Assembly: GCA_020744425.1 (NCBI GenBank)
Contig: JAGMUV010000004.1
Coordinates: 310,001 to 374,000 of the forward strand
From: Dactylonectria macrodidyma
Lineage: Eukaryota > Ascomycota > Sordariomycetes > Hypocreales > Nectriaceae
DNA: 64,000 bases
Reading direction: 5' to 3'
The position numbers and the translations under genes were made by a program. The notes under the pieces are model-generated. The model saw only the letters and a list, made by a program, of their open reading frames with translations, made no database searches and was not told the DNA's origin. Below, piece after piece: positions 10,603 through 21,226 of this stretch. Numbering within the stretch: the stretch's first letter is position 1; every line of letters starts with the position of its first letter.

Positions 10603-11260
10603 ATGCAGTTCAAACGTTTCACTGTCATCACTGGCATGCTAGCCATCTCTTCCGTCCACGCCGCCGTCAACATGACGGATATCATTGGTGATATTGGAGA
10701 CATAGCTTCATTGGCTGGCGAAATTGTCACGCTGTGTTCTAATTTAGACATTACCACCATTCTCACATCAGCACCTGTAAGAGTAGAACCATCTGTTGCT
10801 GTCATACAAATGAAAATGCTAAATTTATTCCAGAAAATCGTTGAGAACATTGGTCAGATCGTGGAAATCATCACCTCAGATGCTGAAGCCATTGGTAGCG
10901 ACACCAACAGCACCACGACCAGCTTGTACAGCACGAGCGACGAGACAGAGGCCTGCGACGGTTTGCAAATGGTACGCGAGCCTCTCAAAGACAGTTACAC
11001 GGTCAATACTAACTAATAGGAAATAGTTTCTTGAGTCAGTTGGCCAGGTTGCTGGCAGCGTCGCGGACAACCTTGATGTCGTGTCCAACACTCCATTCAG
11101 CGGTGCCGTCAGTGACATCATCTCCTCAATCAAAGATGGCGTCGATGAATTTGGAAGCAAGATTCTTGAAATTGTCCCCTCTTGTAATGAGACTACCTCC
11201 TCATACAGTTTGGAGAGTGTAGAAGCATCATTTAATGCTTGTCTCGAGAAGTTATCTTGA
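10603..11260 (+). CDS. Small secreted protein, unknown function
   Basis: Proposed exons 10603-10776, 10834-10971, 11027-11260; 181 residues. Residues 1-18 form a clear signal peptide (hydrophobic core, then SSVHA). The mature protein is small and helical-looking, rich in Ile/Val/Ser/Thr/Asp, with four cysteines that could form two disulfides and a few N-glycosylation sequons. Intron 1 (57 nt, GTAAGA...TTCCAG) is a multiple of three with no stop, so an unspliced mRNA would encode 19 extra residues. Intron 2 (10972-11026) has a textbook TACTAAC branch site. No family was recognised. The size and secretion fit an effector-like or cell-surface protein, but nothing in the sequence proves that. It converges on the sulfatase gene 154 bp downstream. 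Confidence 0.75.
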
Positions 11261-11414
11261 AACGAACCGGGTACCATCTGTTATCACATACGCTTGATGT
11301 CAACAATTGTAATTTCGCATGGATCATAGAACTAATATTAGAAACATCTGCATCTGGTGTTTTCAATAGTTTTCTAGACCTATCGTGTTAATTTACACGC
11401 TCGAGACAACCTCT

Positions 11415-13073
11415 TCAAACAGCGATGGCAGTTTGTGTGGCCTCCGTGACCTGCACCTCTTCGTTGTGCTTCTTATCGCCATTTACCTTCATCTTATTCC
11501 CAACCTTCTTCAGCCGCTCCTCCATCTGCTCTTTCGGGCTCGCGAGTTCCACATGAGGGAACCGATCATCCTTTTGCCACGGCAGGAAATCGCTTCCGCC
11601 CACGAGCCACTTGAGCACCACCATCTGGTACTTCTCCACCCGCTCCTTGTACTCAGGCACGGCAGCCAAGTTGTGCATCTCGTGGGGGTCCCTAGCTCGG
11701 TTGTACAACTCCGCCGGCTCGTACAGACGGTATATGTACGTAAACTCCTTGTCGCGCAGCGCGATGGCTTTGCCGACAAGGGTCGTATCTTCGTGCTGCA
11801 GGCCGGCCTTGATGTCGTACGGATAAGGGGCCTGCTCGAGCAGGGGTTCCTCGCATGTTAGGAAGCCGCCCTCGGAGAAGACGTATTCTTTGTGTTCTGT
11901 TTCGGAGCCGCAGAGGACCGGGACCCAGGACTTGCCGTTGTGCGGGAAGTGTTCGCCAATGCCGGACAGTTCGAACATCGTGGGTACGATATCTACCATC
12001 TCGGTAAGAGCATCAACAGTCTTGCCTTCAGGGAGACCCGCGCCGGCAATGATCAGAGGCTCATGAACAAGCGTCTCAGACAGACCAGATGGCCATTTCT
12101 CAATTAGTCCGTGGTCGCCAAGATATTCGCCGTGATCCGTGTAGAACATTGTCACAGTATCGTTCCACAGTCCGAGGTTGTCTACTTTGTCGAGAATGCG
12201 GCCGAATTGGTCGTCAAGACGAGTAATCATGCCGTAGTATGTCGCCTTGACTTCTTTCCAGATCTCGTCGCTAGCACGGTCCGTGCCGTACTTCTCACGG
12301 ATGGTTTTCATGTACCGAGGCTCGTATCCTGTTTTCTCTTCAGGTTTATTGACAACGCCTGTCATCTGGTTGCGGTCATACATTGAGAAGTAGGGCTCTT
12401 CAACCTGGAATGGGCAATGAGGGAAGATGAGGGGCATGAATAAAACCCAAGGCTTATCATCAGGTGGGCAGTCGAGCCACCTGAGAGCTGATCGTACACA
12501 AGCCTCGTCGTAGTCGACAGCTTCGTTGGCGTTGCGAAGGCCCTTGTAGAATAGCCTGTTCCAGATACTCTCTTTATCCGCCTTGGTCTCCTTGGACCTG
12601 TCTCCAGCGAATTTGGGCATAAATTCGGGAGTTTCCAGGAATCCATACTCATTCAGGCTCAGTTCCGTGACTGTAGGCGCAAATGTGTCGCCCCTCGGCG
12701 CGAGGCAAGCCACATGGTAGCCGTTCTCCTTCAAACTGCGGAAGAGGTTGGGCTCCCATGGCTTAATCAGATTCTCTAGGCTGCGATGGCCGCTGACGTG
12801 CGGATACGTCCCCGTGAACATGCTGCAACGTGATTGCGAACAGACAGATGCCTGGAGGAAGCAGTTGGTGAAGAGTGTCCCGCGACGGCGGAAGGCGTCG
12901 ATATTGGGCGTCCTGATTCCTGAGCCGCCTGTCGTACATCCCAGAGAGTCATAGCGTAGCTGATCCGGCATGAATATGACATAGTTTGGACGGCTTCCTC
13001 CATTTGGCGAGTTGACTTTTAGGGGAAGAGGTTTGGGAGGTGATGTGTGAACATTGTTGCCTTTAGAACCCAT
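11415..13073 (-). CDS. Sulfatase family hydrolase (CSQSR type)
   Basis: Single-exon gene, 552 residues from the ATG at 13073; an in-frame GTG further upstream at 13166 is less likely. It belongs to the alkaline-phosphatase/sulfatase superfamily and should hydrolyse a sulfate (possibly phosphate or phosphonate) ester. Visible motifs are the metal site D37-Q38 near the N-terminus, the nucleophile motif C78-S-Q-S-R82 followed by MFTGTYPH, and D313-H314-G with K326 as further metal/substrate ligands. The consensus is C/S-X-P-X-R; here the Pro is Gln. The Cys needs oxidation to formylglycine for sulfatase activity. No signal peptide is visible, so the enzyme should act inside the cell on an imported substrate. 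It is divergent from a sugar-type MFS transporter across 843 bp, which supports an uptake-and-desulfation role (inference). Confidence 0.88.
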   Translation of the reverse strand: MGSKGNNVHTSPPKPLPLKVNSPNGGSRPNYVIFMPDQLRYDSLGCTTGGSGIRTPNIDAFRRRGTLFTNCFLQASVCSQSRCSMFTGTYPHVSGHRSLENLIKPWEPNLFRSLKENGYHVACLAPRGDTFAPTVTELSLNEYGFLETPEFMPKFAGDRSKETKADKESIWNRLFYKGLRNANEAVDYDEACVRSALRWLDCPPDDKPWVLFMPLIFPHCPFQVEEPYFSMYDRNQMTGVVNKPEEKTGYEPRYMKTIREKYGTDRASDEIWKEVKATYYGMITRLDDQFGRILDKVDNLGLWNDTVTMFYTDHGEYLGDHGLIEKWPSGLSETLVHEPLIIAGAGLPEGKTVDALTEMVDIVPTMFELSGIGEHFPHNGKSWVPVLCGSETEHKEYVFSEGGFLTCEEPLLEQAPYPYDIKAGLQHEDTTLVGKAIALRDKEFTYIYRLYEPAELYNRARDPHEMHNLAAVPEYKERVEKYQMVVLKWLVGGSDFLPWQKDDRFPHVELASPKEQMEERLKKVGNKMKVNGDKKHNEEVQVTEATQTAIAV

Positions 13074-13916
13074 TGTTACAGTAACAGGAACGATAAGGTA
13101 CAAAGATGTGGAACTGAAGAAGGAAGAAGTATGATCAATTGAACAATTGTAAAGGATGCCGGTCACAATAAAGGATGATGGGAGTGGACTTGAGAAAACT
13201 GAACCCGGATGCGCCCCAGCAACGCTATTTGTCTACAACCCTCCCGACAGAGAAATCAGGTTTAAACCCCAGGATAATGCTCTCGGAACTCGTAGTTGAG
13301 GCCATCGCAGGAGAAAGTCACTCCATCCGGGCCGACAAGGGCAACACCGGATCTCGTTCCGGATCTCGCTCTAGTCTTGGCGCTCCGGATACCGCTCGAG
13401 GTGGCGCGGAACGGATAATTGGCACCGAGGTCTAATACGGATCTCATCAAGTAGATGCTGATCATACTTTGCAATTCTACCCCATGATTGGGCATTGTCC
13501 TCCTGATCTTCCAAACCCGATGCTTCTGGACCCGGAGAGCCACCTGCTTTTGCTCCCCCGCAATCCCTCCCCATGGGGAAGAATCATAGCAACTCGAAGC
13601 AACCCAACAAGGTCAAGGCGGCTTTTTGCCGCTTCGTGGCAGCCACAAGTTCGTGCTTCCCCACAAATGGGGCATGGTCTTTCTCCGAGGAGGATTGCGT
13701 GATGGTAGCAAATCTCGGGCTTCTCGAGAGCGACATCCGGATTGCTTCAATCACACAATCGTCGCCTTCGCGCGCTAGGGGGCATAAAGTCGAACTTCAA
13801 CCCCGGAAGTTGGCGTCGCATCAGAACACTCAGACTGCATTGTATGCTTCCAAAGGATCATCTTGCATCTTACACTGACACACCTTGGTCTGTAAAGTTC
13901 ACAGCCTTCTCCCATC
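13074..13916. promoter_or_regulatory. Divergent sulfatase/transporter promoter rich in CCGGAT
   Basis: The 843-bp region between the divergent sulfatase and transporter genes carries CCGGAT (either strand) at 13205, 13325, 13347, 13359, 13385 and, as the palindrome ATCCGGAT, at 13735-13742. Two of the sites form a 12-bp-spaced direct repeat of CCGGATCTCG. Fewer than one copy is expected by chance. The CGG core suits Zn2Cys6 regulators, and such a gene lies next to the transporter. Confidence 0.5.
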
Positions 13917-15706
13917 ATGGGTTTCCTCTTCGGCAAGGCGCGTTACTTCAACCGCAACCTAGTATTGTCCATCGCCATCATTGCCGTTTCAACCTTCAAC
14001 TATGGATTCGACAATCAGGCGTTTGCCACGACCCAGGCCATGAACCACTTCGCCAAGCAGTTTGGTCACTTCAACGAGGCGACTGGCAAATATGCCCTCG
14101 GCTCTGACTGGCTTGCTCTCTTCAATAGTCTGAACTACATCGGTTTTGCATCCGGTAGGTTACCCTTGGCTAGTTCTTGTTAAATCTCAACACTCTGACT
14201 GATCAATCTTCCGCATAGGCGTCATCATCGGTAGTTTCGTCTCCGCTCGCTTCGGTCGCCGCTGGTGCATGTTCAGCATGAGCTGCTACGCTCTCGTCAC
14301 CGCCACCATTACAGTCACATCGAACAAACCCGAGCAGATCATGGCGGCCCGTATCCTCAACTACGTCTACGTCGGAATGGAGCTTGCGGTTGTGCCCATT
14401 TTCCAGTCTGAGATTGGTATGCAAGATGCCTTTGGCCTCCGAAAACTCGATTATAGTTTAATGCTAACAAAGCCGTATAGTTCCCGCTCCTGTTCGCGGC
14501 TTCGTCGTCGGCACGTATCAGCTCAGTCTCGCTCTGGGCGGCCTTGTCATCAACTCCATTTGCTACGGCACGAGTCAACTCGACGACAACCGATCCTGGC
14601 GCATCCCCCTAGGTTTATTCTACGTCGTCCCGAGTCTAATCGCTGCGTCCATCTTCTTCATCCCCGAATCCCCCAGATGGCTTCTCCGAAACAACCGTGG
14701 CGAAGAGGCGAAAAAGGCTCTTCACGACTTGCGAAAAGGCGCCTTCACCGAGGAAGAGATTGAACACGAATTCGGCGAGCTTCAGTTCGCGCTTGAAAAT
14801 GAAGCAGAGCAGGGAAAGTTCTCGGAGCTCTTCAAGGGTGTGAACCTGAAGCGAACCTTCATCGTCATCGCCGTCAACTTCTTCCAACAAGCCACAGGCC
14901 AGGCTTTCGCCTCCCAGTATGGTGCTGTCTATGTCCGCTCCCTGGGCATCTTCAACCCCATGTTATTCAGCGTCATGTCGAGTGGCATCAATTCTTTTGT
15001 CATGATCGCTACCCTCGTCGCAAATGATAAAGTTGGAAGGCGGTATGTGTTCAACTTCTCCTTGTTCATCAATGGCTCTCGCTAACATATACCGCGATAG
15101 AACAATGCTCATGCTCTCTTCGTTCTGCATGTGCTCCGCCTTGCTGACCATGGGCGGCCTGGGCGTCCAGGAGCCTGTCTCAACTGAGAGAATGAAGGGT
15201 GTTATTGGTCTCATGATCGTGTTCGGTTGCAGTTTCTCGCTCGGCTGGGGCCCCATGACTTATGTCGTGGCTACTGAGGTCACAGCCCTCAGGCTTCGCG
15301 ATCTGACGACTCGCGTCGGCTTCACAATCAACGTCATCTTCAAGTACGCAGCCATCTAATGGCGATTTGGCTCACACCTGCTAACAGAATTTCTAGCTTT
15401 GCCGTCAACTTCTCCGTCCCATACATGGTATTCGCCGACAAGGCCGGCCTGGGCAGCAAGGTTGGATTCATTTTTGGTGCCATAGCAGCCTTGGCGTTTG
15501 CCTTCACCTACTTCTGCGTGCCCGAGTGCAAGGGCAAGACTCTGGAGCAGATCGACTGGCTTTTCAACAAGGGGGTGCCTCTCCGCGACTTTGGCAAGAC
15601 GGATGCGAGCGGAATGCTGGACGAAGGAGTTGGATCCATGGACAAATTGGGCGACGTCGAGAAGAACCCATCGAAGGTGACAAGCGATGAGTCTGCCTCG
15701 AAATAA
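13917..15706 (+). CDS. MFS sugar-type transporter
   Basis: Five exons: 13917-14154, 14219-14416, 14481-15042, 15101-15343, 15397-15706; 516 residues. It is a 12-helix permease of the sugar transporter branch of the major facilitator superfamily, in the plasma membrane, typically a proton symporter or facilitator. Family signatures are present: FGRR in the loop between helices 2 and 3, PESPRWLL before the long central loop, VGRR between helices 8 and 9, and PECKGKTLEQID after helix 12. The central loop is charged and the tail hydrophilic. All four introns are short (53-64 nt) with clean splice sites. It is divergent from the sulfatase and 639 bp upstream of a zinc-cluster regulator, so its substrate may be a sulfated sugar or a sulfate-ester metabolite rather than a plain hexose (inference). 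Confidence 0.92.
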
Positions 15707-16345
15707 GACGCGTCTTCAGCGCCGTAATTTGCTGGCTAGCTGGTCCCAGCGAGTAGTTTAGCCAGTTGGGAAAATCTGAAGAACATATCTACGTACTCTA
15801 GGTAATCGCATTCCCTTGTGCCGATTAGCATGGATTTCGGAAGATCTTAAGCTATGACACACCTTGGCGTATTTGTACTCGTTTGCAAGTAGACATGGGT
15901 TGTTATTTTTCCCCTTGTGCTTCATGGACATGTTAGGCTGTCTCGCAACTCCTAGCGAGGGTAGCCGTGCAACTCGTAACTTTGGCGGCGGCACAAGGAT
16001 GAAGATGTACGATATAGAAGACGTAAGTGCTCCATTCTGCATCCACTCTATGGATTTTTCCTTCTGATTTTCTCTCTAATTATTAGATGTCCCTTAACTC
16101 GGTCATAAGCCCATGACATAGCATGACTCGTACTAGTGTCTTGACCCAAGTCGCCGGGTTGACAGAGTGGAGCATGAAGCCCAAGCTAGTGAGGGCGAGA
16201 TCCGAGACTCGTCATCTATGATACCGACATCCGGCATATCCTTTCCTATCATCCGGCCCAAGCTGGAGGTCAACGCTTGAACGCGTACTCATCTCGAATT
16301 CACGTCATACTTTTGCGCCCGTACCCTGTCCGGCATCCGGTAAGG
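15707..16345. promoter_or_regulatory. Upstream region of the double zinc-cluster regulator
   Basis: This 639-bp stretch has no gene. Its last 120 bp contain three ATCCGG hexamers (16229, 16251, 16335), the same motif that is clustered in the sulfatase/transporter promoter. This would fit autoregulation by the gene it precedes. Confidence 0.4.
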
Positions 16346-18540
16346 ATGGAGAACTCTGGGTCATCAGTGCCAATGGACCACGCGGCAATGGAATCACCGG
16401 ATACCGGCCATCACCTAGAGCAACCTGTCAGGGCAACAGCGGCTTGTAAGCAATGCAGGGCCCGCAAAGTCAAGTGTGACCGCTCCCAGCCCTGCTGCCG
16501 TGGGTGTACGCGGCTTCAACTTCAGTGTTCTTTCGACAGGCACTCGACAAGTCCCGAGGTAACTGAAGTCGACAGCAGAGACTTGACGCAAGCTGGAACC
16601 AAACGAAAAAGATCTCGCCAAGCATGCCAGGCTTGTCGAATTTGCAAGTCGAGGTGCAGCGGACAATATCCTTGTCAGAGATGCGTAGCAAGAGGGTTGA
16701 CTTGCACGGATGGAGTGGCAGGGATGGCAATCAATAGTAGCCCACAACAACACCAGAGGCTTTTAGAAGACCCGGACAAGGCACTTGAGGTTGAAAGCCT
16801 GACATCAGTTTACCCCATCTACTCATCATGGGCTCAGGATACAATAAGCACCCCGTCTACCATCCATTCGATGGTTCCACCGCTGGACAAGGCGACCATC
16901 AAGGGCTACCTGGAGACGTATCTCAACACTGCAGGCCGCAGAACCGCAGTCTTCCTGCACAAACCAACCCTGTTCTCGGAGTGGAGTAAAGGGAGACTTG
17001 ATTCGAACCTGCTAAAGACATTGACAGCGCTGGGGTGGCAAGCGAGTGTGAAGCGAGCGGAGGAAACTGCCATCGCACGAGTCTGGCTAAAACAAGTCCA
17101 AGATGACGTCCTCAAGCTCATCGGAAGAACCAGCATTACACAGCTTCAAACCTTAGTCCTTCTCATACAATTTCACGTTCAGGCTGGCGACTATGCCGAC
17201 GCGTGGAACATGCTGCCCTTGGCGGCTCGCATGGCGTTCACCATGCGATTAAACCACGAGCGTCAAGACGCGGACGTTGTGGAGCAAGAGACTCGTCGAC
17301 GACTCGCTTGGGCGATCTATCAGCTCGATCGATCATTTTCTGGCGGAATTGATGATTTGGCCGTCTTTCTACCGGAAATAGTCCACGTGAAGCTGCCGTG
17401 TGACGAGCAAAGCTTCCAGCGGGGTGTTGCTTCACGGGCTGTGTTTCTTACAGATGATGGTCCGCAAGATGGCACAAGCATGGAGATGCATGCATTTTTG
17501 TTGAAGTTGCTCGCAACTCGCCATCGCATTCTAAGGTCAGAACATGTGTCAGCTTGAAGTCTTTTCTCGCGATTGCTAACGTTTATAATAGATACACGAA
17601 GAGGGTCAGGCGAGACGGCGTCAGTCCTTCTGTGAGCTTTCTGGAAATGGAGGCTTTACAAGCGGAACTGGACCGGTTTGAACAGAATTTGCCGGCAGAG
17701 CTCAAACTAGACTCTGAAAGACTAGCACTAATGGTGCATTCTGTCGAGTCTGTCAAGTACATCTCCATCCACATGCACTGGATGCAGTGCCACTGCGACC
17801 TCTACCGCTTTTGCGTCCCTGGGATCCGCGAATCGGTGTCCAAAGATGCTCTAGAGCAAACAGCGCCCGACTTCATCACATACTGTCAGCAGGCGTGTCT
17901 CAATATGGCGATCCGTCTGTGTGAATTCTGGGCCGAGATCCGGAGTCTCGAGCCCAGCGAACGCGTCAGTGACTGGTTCATGGCTGTCTCCGTGTACCAA
18001 GTTGCACAGATCATCCGTCACTTGCGGCACCTTCTTCCTCGAGAAGGGGATCATTGTCTAGCATGCCTGCGGGAGAAGCTCAACGATGGGCTGAAGTTGG
18101 CAGAGTCTTTGCAAGATGTGTTTCCTGGTTCAAAGAAATGTCTTGTCGAGGCTGCAAAAGTGATTAGATCACTCGGAGAAGACTCGACCATACACTCATC
18201 GCGAGCCTCCAGCGTAAGCGATGACGTCGGCAAAGAGCACCTTGCTTCACGATTCGCAGCGATTCCTCGTGTGCTTGGGGACGCAACGGCGAGAGAATCG
18301 GAGGTCAATGACCGCCTAGTTTCCGAACAGCCCCTTCGGATCGTGTCTTCTGAAGCCGGCTTTGATGCGGCAGAGGCTATCATGGACCTGGCGGGCATGG
18401 AGCAGGCGGTCACTCATCCAATCGACGACATGGTACCGTGGGATCCTTTCGACGTGCAGATGAACGACTATTACAATCCAGATCTTGGGGATTTATTAGT
18501 ATCCATGACGTCACAGGAGGAGTATTCCATCCGGTTCTAA
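16346..18540 (+). CDS. Transcription factor with two tandem Zn2Cys6 clusters
   Basis: Two exons, 16346-17535 and 17592-18540; 712 residues. Two complete binuclear clusters lie back to back. The first spans 34-61, C-X2-C-X6-C-X6-C-X2-C-X6-C. The second spans 94-120, C-X2-C-X6-C-X5-C-X2-C-X6-C, preceded by a basic TKRKRSRQ linker. Most fungal zinc-cluster factors have one. A fungal-specific middle domain follows, including an RRRLAWAIYQLDRSFSGG-like segment (residues ~313-330). The C-terminus is acidic and may activate transcription. The start is the ATG at 16346, which has a good context (A at -3); the frame is open further upstream but without another ATG. Placed just after the transporter, it is the natural candidate regulator of the sulfatase/transporter pair. 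Confidence 0.88.
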
Positions 18541-18794
18541 TGGAGTGAACGACGGTGTCAGACAACGATGAGCTCAATAGGCTGATACCGTTTTACATCG
18601 TTCTTAAGCTTGATTCATAGCCAAGCCTGGTATCATGGTTTCATTCTGGTGGAATCCAGAGTATCAATATTAGCCTTCTAACTGATAAACTTCTGTGAAA
18701 GGCCCGAGTCCCGACTCCAACCTAGGAGACTAGATTATGAAATGATACCTACCTGGGTGTTCGAAGCACCTCCGGATTCCCCACTGAATGCTCT

Positions 18795-20164
18795 TCACCT
18801 GGCTAATGACGCCATTACCTCGACTAGCTCTTCTTCTTTTACCGAACTGGCTTCCGCAATATCATACATCGGAATCCCCGAGTCGTGTGGCCTGAACAGA
18901 AATGTGCCGTCCAAGTCATCGAGTTGTGCGTAGCCTAAAGTCGAACCGCCGAACCCAGGGCTGAGCGCACACAAGAACGCAGTCAGATCCGGCATGGGGC
19001 ATATCTTTTCGGGATAGTCTTTCTCTAAAGTGACTTGTTTGGTGGCAATCTTTAGTGGATCTTCAAGGCAGTTGAACCCCAGGAACCTCTTCTCCAGACA
19101 CGTTCCGCCTTCCTTCTTTAAGCCTGACAGTGGGTATTTGACACCTTGCGCTGTGTGTGATGGTACCACTGTAAACTGTGCAAACTCTTCATAGTGGTCG
19201 AAGACGAACTTCGCCGCCTTGGGATTTAGAGCGATATTAAACTGGTTGGGAAACAAGTTGACCGAAAGGTCGCAGGAGCCCTTTGCAATATTAGCATCAT
19301 GTTGCCAACACCTAGATTTGTGCACTTACCGCTTGAATGTGGCATTGCACCTTGTTGGCGACGTCACTGTGGATGAATCGCTGAAGGATTGCTAGGGATG
19401 AACCTCCAAAGAACTGAACGCTTTTCGCATCCTTGATCGTTTGACAAAGAGAGTCGTATAAGAGAGGGCTAACTGAACACCCTTGATTCACCTTCCGGCT
19501 CTCAGCTCGCTTTATGCAAGCGCTGTACCATTTTTTGAGGCTCTCCACTCGCTGGTCCAGAGGCTCGTTCATGATATTTTGGTGCTCCTTGAGCTCTTCT
19601 TCGCTGCGAGACACCAGCTCTTCTTTATGGTGGAAATTTAGATTCACTGGGTTCTGGATGACGTCTAGGCTCTCGATGTCCATTAATACCTCAATCGGCG
19701 CGTTCGCCCAACCAGCCATGCAAGTGACTTGATCCCAGGCTGTAAGAAGTCCGTGCAGGATGGCGTCTTCTTTGGGGCCATTATCGGGCTTCACAGCGAG
19801 TTGAAGCTACATATTTCGACACGTCAGCATCTGAGAGAATTGACGGGCTGCGGGAGAAGCTTACCAGCTCTCGGTCTTGAGGACTTAGTTGATCGATTCC
19901 ATCAAGGTCGGTCTCATTTAGAAGACCGCCTAAAAGGACCTTAAACGGCCTCCCCCGTGAAGGAAAATGACGCTCTATCAGTTTCAAGCACTGAACTCGT
20001 TGTTCTCCAGACATGGTCAACCCAAAGGAAACTTGACGAGGCTCCAGGATCCAGATGACGCGCGTGTCGGGCTTCCCGGCCGTCGCTCGCATCAAGGCCA
20101 GAGCGGCAGCTGCATTATCCGAGTCGATGGAGTCATTATAGTAAATAAAGACGTTTGAAGACAT
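18795..20164 (-). CDS. Inosine-uridine nucleoside hydrolase-like protein
   Basis: Three exons on the minus strand, 20164-19865, 19806-19330 and 19280-18795; 420 residues. The N-terminus (IYYNDSIDSDNAAAALALM) resembles the calcium-binding DxDxxxDD start of nucleoside hydrolases. Near residue 275 a segment reads QFNIALNPKAAKFVFDHYE and then TVVPSHTAQ, like the EFN...DPEAA and VPLDVT motifs of that family. The acidic loop is altered (D11, D14, D16, N17), so catalysis may differ or be lost. The family hydrolyses the N-glycosidic bond of ribonucleosides. No signal peptide is visible. It converges on the zinc-cluster regulator (254 bp between ends). The family call is by pattern only and is moderately sure. 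Confidence 0.6.
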
Positions 20165-21226
20165 TGCGTCTATCTACCTCTAGATGGATTTGCTGTATTG
20201 ACGGGCAACACGGCTCTCGTCGGGGGGGTTTAAGTGTTGATGCGAAAGGGAAAGGGCAGATAAAGGAAATAGGCAACCGCTTGCAGATCAGGTGGGCTGT
20301 GCACTGCCACCCACTCGCCGCACTTCAGAAACGGCTTCGCCACACAAGGTTGACAAGACAAGTGTAAAAAAGCGAGTATTAAGCCAGCGCTTAGCTGCCG
20401 AAATGAACCGCGTATGACAACTACATTTTCCGACGGGCCGATAAAAACAGCCAAGGCTGTATAAAACCCTTGCACTGGAGATTGCCCGTTTCGAAGACTC
20501 ATCAAGAGGGGCGCTATTCACAGAGTCGCAAAAGTGCCCTCGCAATGCCTCGCCTCGAACCAGCTTCGTATTATTAATCATGTTTGTGATATCCTTTTCG
20601 CACTGATCGTCAATTCTTCAGACTCGGATTCGTAATTTCCGAAACTGGAGTGATTTTTCTCGATGACGATTTAGATCTTTTGCACTATAGTCCCTGCAAA
20701 CTTAATGGACCTGGCTCGCGTGTGGCGTAATTGACGAGTCTGATGGAACCTAACAGCGGAATGTCTATCGATGTATAAATGATCGAAAAAAAACCCATTG
20801 ATATAGTGGGGCAATAGCCAAGACTTTGATGCATCTTCGATCATATCAGAGACGGTATAAGAGAGGATGGTATGCTGTGATGGCGTTTTGCCACAGGACT
20901 GCATTATCTTCTCACTTGGTGTTGTTGACTAGCATTCGCCCCCAACCATCGAACCAAGCGCTTTTCTAAAGATAACTCAGGCGACCCGAGTTAGTATCTC
21001 ATAAATTGAGCTGACTAAGAATTATACCAATGCCACTCTTTACCAACACATTTCCATCACTTTCGGGCCCCAGGAGTCGAAGTTCAAAATTGATCTTGAA
21101 CTCAGACCAAGCTTCATCTCGTCAAGCCTAACCATCATTAAAGATCCAAACCACTACCCTCCACAACCTCTCACATATCCAAGTAGAAGCTCATCGCCAC
21201 CATCAATCATTTCCAGCCCCACTGAA
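20165..21226. other. Intergenic, no supported gene
   Basis: About 1.06 kb upstream of the nucleoside-hydrolase-like gene and downstream of the receptor-L gene. A plus-strand TATAAAA lies near 20459, followed by an ATG that opens only a 10-codon frame. Nothing else is supported. Confidence 0.45.

Noticed and set aside
13074..13166. 31-residue extension of the sulfatase
   Set aside because: Would start with GTG; its hydrophobic part could mimic a signal peptide, but there is no ATG.
16277..16345. Upstream extension of the double zinc-cluster regulator
   Set aside because: Would start with TTG; the ATG at 16346 precedes both clusters and has a good context.
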